This document shows, one piece after another, positions 1 to 8,555 of a stretch of 64,000 nucleotides of DNA. The notes beneath the pieces were generated by a model. The model was not told the DNA's origin, did no database searches, and worked only from the letters and a program-made list of their open reading frames with translations. The position numbers and the translations under genes are program-made. Source of the DNA: UBA11612 sp963976395. GTDB taxonomy: Bacteria; Pseudomonadota; Alphaproteobacteria; Rhodospirillales; Rhodospirillaceae. Where the stretch lies: assembly GCA_963976395.1 (NCBI GenBank), contig CAXBLG010000008.1, positions 26,957-90,956 of the forward strand, written 5' to 3'. Numbering within the stretch: the first letter of the stretch is position 1; each line of letters begins with the position of its first letter.

Positions 1-60
1 GGACTTTCGGCTTCTCCAGTATTAAGCCTGAACGAACGAAAAGAACGAGGAGATAGGGAC

Positions 61-763
61 GTGACGAGTAAAAAAGTTCACCCGGACGCAAAATCTGCCC
101 TGGCCGGACTCTTGCGCGATGACATGACCATCATGGCGGGCGGTTTTGGCCTTTGCGGCATTCCGGAAGTGCTGATCGAGGCCATTCGCGAGTCGGGTGT
201 CAAAGGCCTGACCGTTATATCGAACAACTGTGGTATCGACGATGTCGGCCTCGGTATTTTGCTGAAGACCCGGCAGATCAAGAAGATGGTCAGCTCTTAC
301 GTTGGTGAAAACGCGACGTTCGCAAAACAATATCTCGCCGGAGAACTCGAGATTGAGTTCAATCCTCAAGGCACATTGGCGGAGCGATGCCGCGCCGGCG
401 GTGCGGGCATCCCGGCTTTTTTCACGCCCACGGGTTACGGCACGCAGGTGGCGGAAGGCAAAGAAACGCGCGAGTTCAATGGTCGGCATTATGTGATGGA
501 GACCGGCCTTGTTGCGGACCTATCCATTGTTCATGCCTGGAAGGGCGATACGGAAGGTAACCTTGTCTACCGGATGACGGCTCGGAACCTCAATCCAGTC
601 ATGGCTGACCGTCGCGGAAGTCGAGAACTTGGTGAACACCGGCGATATTGATCCCGATCAAATCATGACACCGGGCATTTACGTGCACCGTCTTATCAAG
701 TTGGACAAGGTGACGAAGCATATCGAAAAGCGCACCACCCGTCCGCGCGCGGCGGCTGAGTAG
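61..763 (+). pseudogene. scoA: 3-oxoacid CoA-transferase subunit A, frameshifted
   Basis: Alpha subunit of a two-subunit family I CoA transferase, which moves CoA from succinyl-CoA or another donor onto an oxo or other acid. The start is GTG at 61 behind a purine-rich GAGGAGATAGGG. The glycine-rich CoA-transferase signature GGFGLCGIPE lies at about residues 28-37. The reading frame is intact to about 606, then shifts: the normal C-terminal sequence (VAEVENLVNTGDIDPD, then an IEKRT tail) continues in another frame to a TAG at 761-763. Frame 1 as written ends early at 651 with 14 junk residues. About five residues between NPVMA and TVAEV are also missing, consistent with a deletion near 607. 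It is either a recent inactivating mutation or an assembly error. A ribosome-binding site for scoB overlaps its end. Confidence 0.85.
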
Positions 764-775
764 GAGGCAGATACA

Positions 776-1435
776 ATGGCATGGGATAGAGACCAGATGG
801 CCGCGCGGGCGGCTAAAGAAATTAAAGACGGATTTTACGTTAACCTTGGCATCGGTATTCCGACGCTTGTCGCCAATCACGTGCCGCAGGACATAACGAT
901 CCAGCTACACAGTGAAAACGGCATGCTCGGTATGGGACCGTTTCCCTTCGAAGGCGAAGAAGACGCAGATCTTATCAACGCCGGCAAACAGACGGTGACA
1001 ACCCTTCCGTCCACCAGCTTCTTCGACAGCGCTGAGTCCTTCGGCATGGTGCGCGGCGGGCACATTCAGTTATCTGTTCTGGGTGCGCTTCAAGTGGCCG
1101 ATGATGGCGATCTAGCCAACTGGATGATTCCGGGGAAGATGGTCAAAGGCATGGGTGGGGCAATGGACTTGGTGGCCGGTGTGCCGCGCCTTGTCATTCT
1201 CATGGAACACGTCAACAAAAGCGGCGAGCACAAGATTCTAAAGGAATGCACGTTGCCGCTGACCGGCAAGGGCGTGGTGAATATGATCATCACCGATTTG
1301 TGTGTGTTCGAGGTGGGCCGTCCGGGCTTGACCCTTATGGAAATCGCACCGGATGTGACCCTCGATGAAATTCGCGAGAAGACTGGACCGGACTTCAAAA
1401 TTCATCCAGATCTAGAAAAAAAGCTCGCAAGCTAA
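776..1435 (+). CDS. scoB: 3-oxoacid CoA-transferase subunit B
   Basis: Beta, catalytic subunit of the same CoA transferase. At 219 residues it has the usual length for a stand-alone B subunit. The catalytic glutamate is visible in the SENG motif (E47), which forms the glutamyl-CoA thioester in this family. NLGIGIPT (about 23-30) and the MGGAMDL segment are also characteristic. It starts 12 bases after the scoA stop with the strong site TAGGAGG, so the two are one operon. The exact acid substrate cannot be read from sequence; acetoacetate, 3-oxoadipate or another acid are possible. The gene itself is intact, so activity depends on whether the scoA lesion is real. Confidence 0.9.
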   Translation: MAWDRDQMAARAAKEIKDGFYVNLGIGIPTLVANHVPQDITIQLHSENGMLGMGPFPFEGEEDADLINAGKQTVTTLPSTSFFDSAESFGMVRGGHIQLSVLGALQVADDGDLANWMIPGKMVKGMGGAMDLVAGVPRLVILMEHVNKSGEHKILKECTLPLTGKGVVNMIITDLCVFEVGRPGLTLMEIAPDVTLDEIREKTGPDFKIHPDLEKKLAS

Positions 1436-1440
1436 AAACA

Positions 1441-1470
1441 AAAGGGCGCGGAATTAAACCGCGCCCTTTT
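1441..1470 (+). terminator. Rho-independent terminator, likely bidirectional
   Basis: A GC-rich stem GGGCGCGG / CCGCGCCC closes an AATTAAA loop and is followed by a T run; on the other strand a TTTTGTTTTT run follows. It lies between the converging scoB and CitE-like genes and can serve both. Confidence 0.85.
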
Positions 1471-1491
1471 TCTATTTCCCGCTTTGTCGTG

Positions 1492-2376
1492 TTAATTCAC
1501 GCTCTCGCCTCGCAGTGCGAGGATATTACGCGCTTGTTTTAAGTGCGGAAGATCAAGCATAACGCCGTCCAGAGACGCGACACCTTCATTTTCGCTGGCG
1601 AACGCGTCGATGACGCGCCGGGCATGCGCGGCCTCTTCATCGCTGGGGCGAAAGCCTTCGTGAATGATGGGTACCTGGGCCGGGTGTATGGCGATCTTGC
1701 CCGTCCAACCCTCGCGACGGATCATTTTGCACCATTTCAGCAGGCCTTCACTGTCTTTGAACTCGGTGAAGGCAGTGTCGATAGCCTGTACACCGGCAGC
1801 CTTGGCGCCGAGCAGACTGAGGGACATGGCCATGCGGTAGGTGTACTCGTACGAGCCATCTTCGTGGCGATTGCCGGCGGCGCCAACATCGGCGGCCAGG
1901 TCCCAAGGCCCCCAGCTCATGCCGACCATGCGCGGCAGGTTTGCTTTAGCGTACTCGCCGAAAGATAGAACGCCGGCACTCGATTCGCCGGTGATCGCGA
2001 CGATTTTTGTCGAGCCCGCCTCAGTGCCATGTTCAATTTCAAGAACATCGAGATACTTGGAAATCAAATCAACATCATGAGGGCCGGATACTTTAGGCAC
2101 CATGATGCCGTCTGGCTTTCCTGCCATGATTCCGGCCAGATCGCGCAAGGGTGCATCGGACTCTAGCGGATTAATGCGGACATAGAATTTGATCTTGCGA
2201 TCGGTTTGCGCGCGCGCCGACATGAATTCGTTGATCATCTCTCGGCCAATCTGTTTGCGCGGTGTGGCAACAGAATCTTCGAGATCAAAAATCAAAGCGT
2301 CAGCCTCGACGCCATCCGCTTTGGATAGCTTTTTCTCACTGTCGGCGGGGATGAAGAGCATGGACCGTAGAATCAT
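1492..2376 (-). CDS. HpcH/HpaI aldolase / citrate lyase beta (CitE-like) family protein
   Basis: A 294-residue CitE-like TIM-barrel lyase of the family that cleaves malyl-, citramalyl- or HMG-type CoA esters with Mg2+. Family marks are MLFIPADSEKKL at the N-terminus, DLED at 31-34, YVRIN at about 65-69 (substrate arginine), ITGESSAGV (metal glutamate near 131) and WGPWDLAADVG (metal aspartate near 159). A start at 2376 is preferred because AGGAGG sits just upstream; an in-frame extension to 2427 would run into the neighbouring MaoC gene. It starts 8 bases after the MaoC-like gene, so the two are cotranscribed. Comparable hydratase-lyase pairs act in itaconate and in leucine or branched-acid breakdown; the substrate here is inference. 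Confidence 0.85.
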   Translation of the reverse strand: MILRSMLFIPADSEKKLSKADGVEADALIFDLEDSVATPRKQIGREMINEFMSARAQTDRKIKFYVRINPLESDAPLRDLAGIMAGKPDGIMVPKVSGPHDVDLISKYLDVLEIEHGTEAGSTKIVAITGESSAGVLSFGEYAKANLPRMVGMSWGPWDLAADVGAAGNRHEDGSYEYTYRMAMSLSLLGAKAAGVQAIDTAFTEFKDSEGLLKWCKMIRREGWTGKIAIHPAQVPIIHEGFRPSDEEAAHARRVIDAFASENEGVASLDGVMLDLPHLKQARNILALRGESVN

Positions 2377-2384
2377 AATGCCTC

Positions 2385-2843
2385 CTAGTTGGCAGATTTG
2401 CGTTTTTGCAAAGTGGTGCGTTTGCATTTCGCAACCAACTCGTTGTTTTGATTAAAGGCACGGTGTTCAAGAAACACGATGCCGTCCTTGGGGCGAGACT
2501 TGCTGTCGCGTTTTTCAAGTATTTCTGTTTCAACGCGAATGGTGTCGCCGTGAAACAGCGGTTTTGGAAACCGCACTTCATCCCAACCTAAGTTCGCGAC
2601 CGCCGTGCCAAGGGTGGTTTCGCCAACGGAGATGCCGACCATAAGGCCCAAGGTAAAACAACTGTTGACGATGCGTGTGCCGAATTCGGAATGCTCTTTG
2701 CAGTATTCTTCATCCAGGTGCAGCGCGGCCGGATTATGTGTCATGGCAGAAAACATGACGTTGTCCATCTCCGTGATGGTGCGGCGGATTGAATGCTGAA
2801 TAATGCTTCCGACCTCAAACTCTTCGAAAAAAAGTCCACCCAT
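2385..2843 (-). CDS. MaoC-like hotdog-fold hydratase
   Basis: A 152-residue single-hotdog enoyl-CoA hydratase/dehydratase of the MaoC family. The start at 2843 follows AAGGAG at good spacing; a longer frame to 2867 has no site. The hydratase-2 region reads MTHNPAALHLDEEYC at about 34-48: the NP and H of the motif are kept, but the usual aspartate before xNP appears to be threonine and two residues are inserted before LH. This resembles mesaconyl/itaconyl-CoA-type MaoC proteins more than R-specific crotonyl hydratases. It sits directly before the CitE-like lyase, suggesting that it makes the hydroxyacyl-CoA which the lyase then cleaves. Function is inferred from family and context. Confidence 0.8.
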   Translation of the reverse strand: MGGLFFEEFEVGSIIQHSIRRTITEMDNVMFSAMTHNPAALHLDEEYCKEHSEFGTRIVNSCFTLGLMVGISVGETTLGTAVANLGWDEVRFPKPLFHGDTIRVETEILEKRDSKSRPKDGIVFLEHRAFNQNNELVAKCKRTTLQKRKSAN

Positions 2844-2922
2844 TGTTATCTCCTTTTTAAAATCCAATCGCGCGACTTTCTACGCGAAGATATGAGTTGG
2901 TAAAAATTTGACCGCTGCTTAA

Positions 2923-3858
2923 TTAGAAAGCGACCTGGTCGCCCCCTTTAAGATCCAACATCTCGCGCGCGTCTTGCGGCGTTGCGATTTCCAGCGAAAG
3001 ATCTTCCAGAATCCGACGAATCTTAGTGACCTGCTCGGCATTCGATTTTGCGAGGACACCTTTGCCAAGATAGAGGCTGTCTTCTAGTCCGACGCGGACG
3101 TTTCCGCCGAACAGCGCGCTTTGAGTCACAAACGGAATTTGGTGGCGACCGGCAGCCAAAACGGACAAGTAATAATCTTCGCCGAACAGTTTGTCGGCGA
3201 TGAGCCGCATATGCGCGAGATTCTCCAGATCGGGGCCAAGACCGCCCAAAATGCCGAAAATGCACTGAATAAGGAATGGCGGCTTTACGAGTCCGCGATC
3301 AACGAAGTGCGCCAGATTGTAGAGGTGCCCGACATCATAGCATTCGAATTCGAATTTGGTTCCACAGCCCTGGCCGAGGTCCATCATGATTCGCTCGATC
3401 TGCGCGAAGGTGTTGCTGAGGATAAAGTCCTTGGTGCTTTCGAGATATTTTTTTTCCCAGGGAAACTTGAAATTCTCAAATTTGTCCACGGCCCCCGAAA
3501 TATTGAAGTTCAGCGACCCCATGTTGAGGGATGCGACTTCCGGTTTTGTCGTCACCGCCGCTTCCAGGCGTTGTTCCATGGACATGCCAAGGCCGGCGCC
3601 GGTGGAAATGTTCAGCACTGCATCGGTGTTCTGCTTAATGCGCGGCAAGAACTCCATGAAGAGTTTGGCGCTCGGTGTCGGCTGTCCGGTTTCCGGGTCG
3701 CGGGCATGAAGGTGAATGATGGAGGCGCCGGCCTCGGCCGCGCCAATGGACTGCTCGGCAATTTCGTTCGGGGTGATGGGCAGGTGAGGGGACATGGTGG
3801 GGGTGTGAATGGACCCCGTGACCGCGCAGGTGATGATAACTTTTTTGGCTTTTCGCAT
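2923..3858 (-). CDS. 3-keto-5-aminohexanoate cleavage family protein (BKACE, DUF849)
   Basis: A 311-residue beta-keto acid cleavage enzyme. The family condenses a beta-keto acid with acetyl-CoA to give acetoacetate and a new acyl-CoA, using Zn2+. Visible marks are ITCAVTGSIHTPTMSPHLP at the N-terminus, the metal motif HLHARDPETGQP, NISTGAG, ECYDVGHLYNL, FGILGGLGP and the GRHQIPFVTQSALFGGNVRVGLED block. The start ATG at 3858 follows AGGGAGG. It lies about 80 bases upstream of the MaoC gene on the same strand and probably heads that operon. Acetoacetate would be a natural substrate for the nearby CoA transferase, which links the two converging units. Its own keto acid substrate is unknown. Confidence 0.9.
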   Translation of the reverse strand: MRKAKKVIITCAVTGSIHTPTMSPHLPITPNEIAEQSIGAAEAGASIIHLHARDPETGQPTPSAKLFMEFLPRIKQNTDAVLNISTGAGLGMSMEQRLEAAVTTKPEVASLNMGSLNFNISGAVDKFENFKFPWEKKYLESTKDFILSNTFAQIERIMMDLGQGCGTKFEFECYDVGHLYNLAHFVDRGLVKPPFLIQCIFGILGGLGPDLENLAHMRLIADKLFGEDYYLSVLAAGRHQIPFVTQSALFGGNVRVGLEDSLYLGKGVLAKSNAEQVTKIRRILEDLSLEIATPQDAREMLDLKGGDQVAF

Positions 3859-3918
3859 TTTGGTGCCCCTCCCTGATCTCAGAGTCCGCTGTGGGTTTCG
3901 CCAATCAGCTCTGAGTAA

Positions 3919-3930
3919 AAATATATATTT
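3919..3930. promoter_or_regulatory. AT-rich palindrome upstream of the BKACE operon
   Basis: AAATATATATTT is a perfect 12-base palindrome about 60 bases before the BKACE start in a markedly AT-rich patch. It may be promoter or operator DNA. No binding protein is evident nearby. The rest of the 3859-4133 gap shows no other structure that I can support. Confidence 0.3.
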
Positions 3931-4133
3931 ATATCAAATGGTTATGTGAAAATCAGCGGGTCTCTTTGAATGATGTGGCCCATGGCTGCCCATTAGGTAG
4001 CCCCGGCTCCTGGCCGAGTCGACTAAATTTTGCCCTGGGCTGAACGAGTTACTTTTGAGTTACACACTATTGAATATCTGATCTGAAAATGCGGCCAAAA
4101 ACCAGAGTGTGGAAGTAAGCCCGGGCGGCAGGT

Positions 4134-4736
4134 ATGACTACCGCCGACGATCACTCAAAAGACTGGATCACTATGCGCGGTTATTTCGGTATTGGCGTCG
4201 AGGGTATCAACAAGCCCTTTAACGTCGGCAATTTATTTCGGTCGGCCCATGCGTTCGGCGCAAGCTTTGTTTTTACCATCGCCGCGACCTACCGCCGGGC
4301 GGAAGGCGGCCAGACGGACACGTCCGATGCATTAGCCAATATGCCGTTTTACGATGTGCCGTCGCTTACGAGCCTTGCCTTGCCCAAAGGGTGCAGCCTT
4401 GTGGGGGTGGAACTTCAGGATGATGCCGTCGAACTGCCGAGTTTCAACCATCCGCGTTGTGCCGCCTATGTTCTGGGACCGGAAAAAGCATCTTTGTCTC
4501 CCGAATTGACCGCCCGCTGTGATCATATTATCCGCATCCCCACTAGGTTTTGTCTCAATGTCGGCATTGCCGGAGTGGTGGTGATGTACGACCGCTTAGT
4601 GTCTACGCGTCGTTTTCCGCCGCGTCCGGTCATGCCGGGCGGCCCCGATGCTGCAGCTCTGGAACGGTTCCGCGCACCGCCGCCCATGGCTGAAGTCGCA
4701 CTGGCTGAACGCGACGGCAAGTTCGATGAAACTTAG
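4134..4736 (+). CDS. TrmH/SpoU-family RNA 2'-O-methyltransferase
   Basis: A 200-residue SPOUT RNA methyltransferase that methylates a ribose 2'-OH using SAM in a knotted active site. All three SpoU motifs are seen: NVGNLFRSAHAFGA (motif 1), YVLGPEKASLSPEL (motif 2) and IPTRFCLNVGIAGVVVMYDR (motif 3). Motif 3 carries the conserved asparagine. The protein lacks an N-terminal substrate domain, like TrmL-type enzymes that modify tRNA position 34, but the C-terminal 30 residues are an extra tail. The start at 4134 has only a weak upstream site; ATG at 4173 is an alternative. The target, tRNA or rRNA, is not decided by the sequence. Confidence 0.85.
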   Translation: MTTADDHSKDWITMRGYFGIGVEGINKPFNVGNLFRSAHAFGASFVFTIAATYRRAEGGQTDTSDALANMPFYDVPSLTSLALPKGCSLVGVELQDDAVELPSFNHPRCAAYVLGPEKASLSPELTARCDHIIRIPTRFCLNVGIAGVVVMYDRLVSTRRFPPRPVMPGGPDAAALERFRAPPPMAEVALAERDGKFDET

Positions 4737-4828
4737 TTTTGTGGGGCTTGCGTCCAGACTCCGGCTCTCACACAATCGCCAAAATGTGGATATACGATTG
4801 CTCCATGCATAAAAGGATTTGTCGCATC

Positions 4829-5350
4829 ATGAGTTATAGAAATTACACCGTCCTTATGTGTGTGCTGGCGGTAGTAGTTTGTGGAGCACCTGCCTATAGC
4901 CAGGACGTCACGGCCCTCGGGCGCCACGGGGCGTGGATTGCCTATACGTACCAGGAAAATGGCCAACCGGTTTGCTATATGACCAGTGCGCCTACCAAGT
5001 CAGAGGGCGACTACACACGGCGCGGTGATGTGCAGATGCTTGTGACTCATCGCCCTGCCCGAAAGGCATTTGACGTTATTAGCGTCGTCGCCGGATATGA
5101 ATACAAACGTGACGCGGATGTTACGTTTTCCGTTGGCAGCACCCGGTTTCAACTATTTACAAACGGCGACCGGGCGTGGACGCGAGACGGAAAAACGGAC
5201 GTGACTCTGACTCAGGCCATGATCAAGGGCAGCACTGCGACGGTCTCGGGAACATCAAGCCGCGGCACGGTCACAACAGATACGTTTTCTCTTTCTGGAT
5301 TTACGGCGGCGCATGAGGCCATCAGCGCAGCGTGCAATAGACCCGGTTAA
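4829..5350 (+). CDS. Invasion-associated locus B (IalB) family protein
   Basis: A small exported protein of about 173 residues. The start at 4829 follows AAAAGGA at 11 bases and gives a clean signal peptide (MSYRNYTVLMCVLAVVVCGA, cleavage near AYSQ). An ATG at 4805 in the same frame would lengthen the N-terminus without improving the signal. The mature part has the IalB pattern: an early WIAYTY strand, a cysteine in CYMTSAPTKSEGDYTRRGD, VTHRP, DGDRAWT-like strands and a C-terminal cysteine. The family is common in alphaproteobacterial periplasms; apart from a Bartonella invasion link its molecular role is unclear. The stop abuts the pabC stop on the other strand. Confidence 0.75.
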   Translation: MSYRNYTVLMCVLAVVVCGAPAYSQDVTALGRHGAWIAYTYQENGQPVCYMTSAPTKSEGDYTRRGDVQMLVTHRPARKAFDVISVVAGYEYKRDADVTFSVGSTRFQLFTNGDRAWTRDGKTDVTLTQAMIKGSTATVSGTSSRGTVTTDTFSLSGFTAAHEAISAACNRPG

Positions 5351-6151
5351 TTAAAGCCTTGCTGCCAACATCTGCGTAATAAGTCCGGGCTCTCCGTCAC
5401 CAACGGCATGGCCGTTTATGGAAACGACGGGTCTCAGGCCAAGCGCGTTGGTCAAAAAGACTTCGCTGGCGCGTGCCAGCACGTCGGGGGTAACGGTTCT
5501 CTCTTCGGCGCGTGCGAGCCGGATTACTTCAGCGCGCATAATCCCCGGTAACGCCCCGTCCTTAACCGGAGGCGTAATCAATCCGCCGTCCACCAGAAGG
5601 AACACATTGGCAATTGTTCCTTCAGCCAGATGACCTACAGTATTTGAAAGCAATGCGTCATCAGCCCCGGCCGCTTGTGCTTCTTCATGGGCAAGGAGGC
5701 TGTCCAAGACGTTGGTAGATTTGATTGCCGCCAACGGCGAGTGTTCATTTCGGCATGTTCGCGTGGCCAAAATAACATTTACAGCCTCTGTTGATGGCAC
5801 GCCTGCCGCGACGGTCAACAGAAGAGTCGGGATCGGCGCTACCGGCGGCGCAAGGCCGCGCTCGCTCGGCCCGCGAGTGAGGGTCAGACGACAAGATCCC
5901 TCCGTTACATTGTTTGCCGTGACGATGCTTTCGAGCATCCTTTCTATTTGTGCATCCGAATAGAGAATGGGGATGGAGAGCACGTCCGCGCCACGGCGCA
6001 ATCGTGCCAGATGACTGCCAAGTCTGCGTGGTTTGCCACTGCGGATGGATATGGTTTCGTAAAGCCCGTCACCCAGGGTGAAGCCCCGGTCGCGCGGATC
6101 AATACGCGCTGACTCTTGGTCAAGTAATTGGCCGTTAATACAAACCTTCAT
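5351..6151 (-). CDS. pabC: Aminotransferase class IV / 4-amino-4-deoxychorismate lyase
   Basis: A 266-residue fold-type IV PLP enzyme. In the folate pathway PabC eliminates pyruvate from aminodeoxychorismate to give p-aminobenzoate. FTLGDGLYETI (24-34), the PLP lysine in AAIKSTNVLDSLLA (K144) and EGTIANVFLL are the family marks. The gene overlaps the end of pabB by four bases (ATGA), so the two are translationally coupled. That neighbour is the main reason to prefer PabC over branched-chain or D-amino acid aminotransferases, which share the fold. Confidence 0.85.
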   Translation of the reverse strand: MKVCINGQLLDQESARIDPRDRGFTLGDGLYETISIRSGKPRRLGSHLARLRRGADVLSIPILYSDAQIERMLESIVTANNVTEGSCRLTLTRGPSERGLAPPVAPIPTLLLTVAAGVPSTEAVNVILATRTCRNEHSPLAAIKSTNVLDSLLAHEEAQAAGADDALLSNTVGHLAEGTIANVFLLVDGGLITPPVKDGALPGIMRAEVIRLARAEERTVTPDVLARASEVFLTNALGLRPVVSINGHAVGDGEPGLITQMLAARL

Positions 6152-7554
6152 GGTGACCCGGCGCCTTCAAGCACGGCAAGTAGCGGGCGAGCCTTTAGAA
6201 GGCTTTCTTTGTATTCGATCCCCGGATTTGAATCCGCCACTATGCCTCCTCCGGCCTGGGCAACGGCTGTTTGCCCATTCACTACAATAGTGCGAATCAC
6301 GATAGACGAGTCCATAGTTCCGTCAAAGCCAAGCCAGGCAATTGTGCCGCAATAGGGCCCGCGCGCAGATACCTCTAGAGAGTGAATAATCTCCATGGCC
6401 TTGATTTTTGGGGCCCCGGTAATTGACCCCCCAGGAAAAGTCGCCCGCAGAAGGTCGATGGCGGTTTTGTCTGGCTGTAAAGTGCCGCTAATGACGGACA
6501 CAAGGTGATGCACGGCGGGGAAGGTCTCAAGACCGCATAAAACCGGAACCGATATAGACCCAGGCTTGCAGACGCGGGACAGATCATTGCGGAGCAGATC
6601 AACGATCATAAGGTTCTCAGCCCGGTCTTTAGGGCTGGCCTGGAGTTCTACGGCTAGGGCAAGGTCTTGCTCGGGTGTTTGCCCGCGTGCCCTTGTGCCT
6701 TTGATGGGACGAGATTCAACGGTTCGGGCGGGATCAATTTGCAAGAACCGCTCTGGTGAGGCTGAAAGAATATTCATGCCGTGACCGGCGTTGATAAACG
6801 CGGCAAACGGTGCAGACGACTTTGAGCGCAGGCGGCGGTAAATCTCGAACGGGCATACACCTTTTGGAAGGTCCGCTAGAAATCGTTGCGAGACATTTGC
6901 CTGATAAATATCGCCAGCATACGTCGCTTCGATCGCTGACGTCACACATGACTCATAGGTACTCTGGTCAATTTCAGGCCGCCAGCGCATTGGCAAGGTT
7001 TGGCGGAGCGGGGGTGGTGAATCGGTGCCCAACATTTTTAACATCTGCTGTGCCCGAAAATCGGCGCGGGTCCGTTGCGCGATTGGTGATGTTTCGGGAA
7101 AGCCATTGGAGATCACCCATGCTTTACGCTCTTTCATGTCGAAAGCAGCGATAACATCATAGAGCCCTATAGCCATATCCCCGGGAAACGGTGACGACTT
7201 AGGTCGCGGCAATTTTTCAAGAACGCCGCCGAGCTCGTAACTTAAAAACCCTACCGCGCCGCCTATAAAAGGCACCGGCGCATCGTGCTGCCTTTCCATT
7301 GGAAACCGGGCCAGTTCTTGAGCAACTGTCGTGAAGGGGTCTTTGTGCGAGGGCAGTCCATCTACCGTGACGACCCAAGGATAGGGTGTGCTCCGAATCA
7401 CGCGAAAAGGGTCCGCAGCGATATATGAATAGCGCCCGCATTCACCCTGTAGCGCACTATCCAAAAGGATCGCCAAATCCTGTTCAGCCAAAGGCGCGAA
7501 GGCAGCGATCGGGTCACGAAAGGGGATGGACTTAATGAGAGGTAGAGCGGTCAA
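6148..7554 (-). CDS. pabB: Aminodeoxychorismate synthase component I
   Basis: A 468-residue chorismate-utilising enzyme that aminates chorismate to aminodeoxychorismate with ammonia from a PabA glutaminase, for folate synthesis in the cytoplasm. The C-terminal half has the chorismate-binding blocks: PIKGTRARG, LIVDLLRNDLSRV-like text, GSITGAPKIKAMEII, RGPYCGTIAWL and AQAGGGIVADSNP. Absence of an anthranilate synthase partner and the coupled pabC favour PabB over TrpE. The start appears to be TTG at 7554; no ATG is available in frame near it, and a modest AAGGGCGG lies upstream. pabA is not in the window. Confidence 0.9.
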   Translation of the reverse strand: MTALPLIKSIPFRDPIAAFAPLAEQDLAILLDSALQGECGRYSYIAADPFRVIRSTPYPWVVTVDGLPSHKDPFTTVAQELARFPMERQHDAPVPFIGGAVGFLSYELGGVLEKLPRPKSSPFPGDMAIGLYDVIAAFDMKERKAWVISNGFPETSPIAQRTRADFRAQQMLKMLGTDSPPPLRQTLPMRWRPEIDQSTYESCVTSAIEATYAGDIYQANVSQRFLADLPKGVCPFEIYRRLRSKSSAPFAAFINAGHGMNILSASPERFLQIDPARTVESRPIKGTRARGQTPEQDLALAVELQASPKDRAENLMIVDLLRNDLSRVCKPGSISVPVLCGLETFPAVHHLVSVISGTLQPDKTAIDLLRATFPGGSITGAPKIKAMEIIHSLEVSARGPYCGTIAWLGFDGTMDSSIVIRTIVVNGQTAVAQAGGGIVADSNPGIEYKESLLKARPLLAVLEGAGSP

Positions 7555-7568
7555 GGCAATGGCCGCCC

Positions 7569-8555
7569 TTATCCTTGCAGCGGCAACACTCGATCAGGTG
7601 GCTGGTGCCCGTCGCAGAACGCTCTGATGTTTATAATGACTTTCTCGCCCATGCTGATGCGGCCTTCAATGGTGGCCGAGCCCATGTGCGGCAAAAGGAC
7701 GACGTTATTCAGAGCCATAATTTCTGAATTCACCGCAGGTTCATGCTCGAAAACATCTAATCCGGCTCCGGCGAGTTTGCCGTCCTTCAACAAGGTTATC
7801 AGTGCATCCTCATCGACGATTTCACCACGCGCCAGGTTCATCAAATAGGCGGTTGGCTTCATCAATTTTAGGCGCCGCTCCGATAACAAATGGAAGGTTG
7901 CGGGCGTATGCGGACAGTGGACTGAGATGATGTCCATGCGAGCTAACATCTGGTCGAGGCTTTCCCAGTAAGTGGCCTCGACTTCGGCCTCTAGCTCAGG
8001 GTGCAGGCGTCGGCGGTTGTGATAGTGAATCGCCATGCCAAAGCCGCGGGCCCGGCGCGCTACGGCCGTTCCGATACGGCCCATGCCGATTATCCCTAAA
8101 CGCTTTCCATGAAGGCGGTGTCCCAACATATGGGTCGGGCTCCACCCTTTAAATTGTCCGTCGCGGATCATCTGCGCGCCTTCGATGAGTCGGCGCGGCA
8201 CGGCGACCATCAGCGCCATTGTCATATCGGCGGTATCTTCCGTCAGCACATCGGGCGTGTTTGTAACCGTGATGCCGCGCGCCTGAGCCGCCGCTAGGTC
8301 GATATGATCCACGCCGTTGCCGAAATTGGCGATCAGCTTGAGGCGCTTTCCAGCGCTCTCCAAGACATCCTTGTCGATTAAGTCTGTTAGATTGGGCACC
8401 AGGACATCGCAGTCCGCGACCGTCTTTGCCAGTTCTTCCCGGTTAAAGGGATGGTCGTCCACGTTCATATGAACGTCGAATAATTCCATCATCCGCGTTT
8501 CAACAACGTCGGGTAACTTACGAGTAACAACTACTTTCGGCTTAGTTCGCGCCAT
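7569..8555 (-). CDS. D-isomer-specific 2-hydroxyacid dehydrogenase (glyoxylate/hydroxypyruvate reductase-like)
   Basis: A 328-residue NAD(P)H-dependent 2-ketoacid reductase. The Rossmann motif GMGRIG is at 157-162 within GIIGMGRIGTAVARRARGFG. The catalytic triad can be placed: arginine in NLARGEIVDEDAL (R243), glutamate in VFEHEP (270/272) and histidine in LLPHMGSAT (H290). GNGVDHIDL near 80-86 is typical of glyoxylate reductases (GyaR/GrhA) as opposed to PGDH. It has no ACT domain. It lies 14 bases upstream of pabB on the same strand and may be cotranscribed, with no obvious metabolic link to folate. The substrate is likely glyoxylate or hydroxypyruvate by family, not proven. Confidence 0.85.
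   Translation of the reverse strand: MARTKPKVVVTRKLPDVVETRMMELFDVHMNVDDHPFNREELAKTVADCDVLVPNLTDLIDKDVLESAGKRLKLIANFGNGVDHIDLAAAQARGITVTNTPDVLTEDTADMTMALMVAVPRRLIEGAQMIRDGQFKGWSPTHMLGHRLHGKRLGIIGMGRIGTAVARRARGFGMAIHYHNRRRLHPELEAEVEATYWESLDQMLARMDIISVHCPHTPATFHLLSERRLKLMKPTAYLMNLARGEIVDEDALITLLKDGKLAGAGLDVFEHEPAVNSEIMALNNVVLLPHMGSATIEGRISMGEKVIINIRAFCDGHQPPDRVLPLQG

Noticed and set aside
595..763. Programmed ribosomal frameshift in scoA
   Set aside because: There is no slippery heptamer or downstream structure and family residues are missing, so a deletion explains it better.
3121..3876. 251-residue + strand frame
   Set aside because: It is antisense to the BKACE gene, which has strong motifs and a good start.
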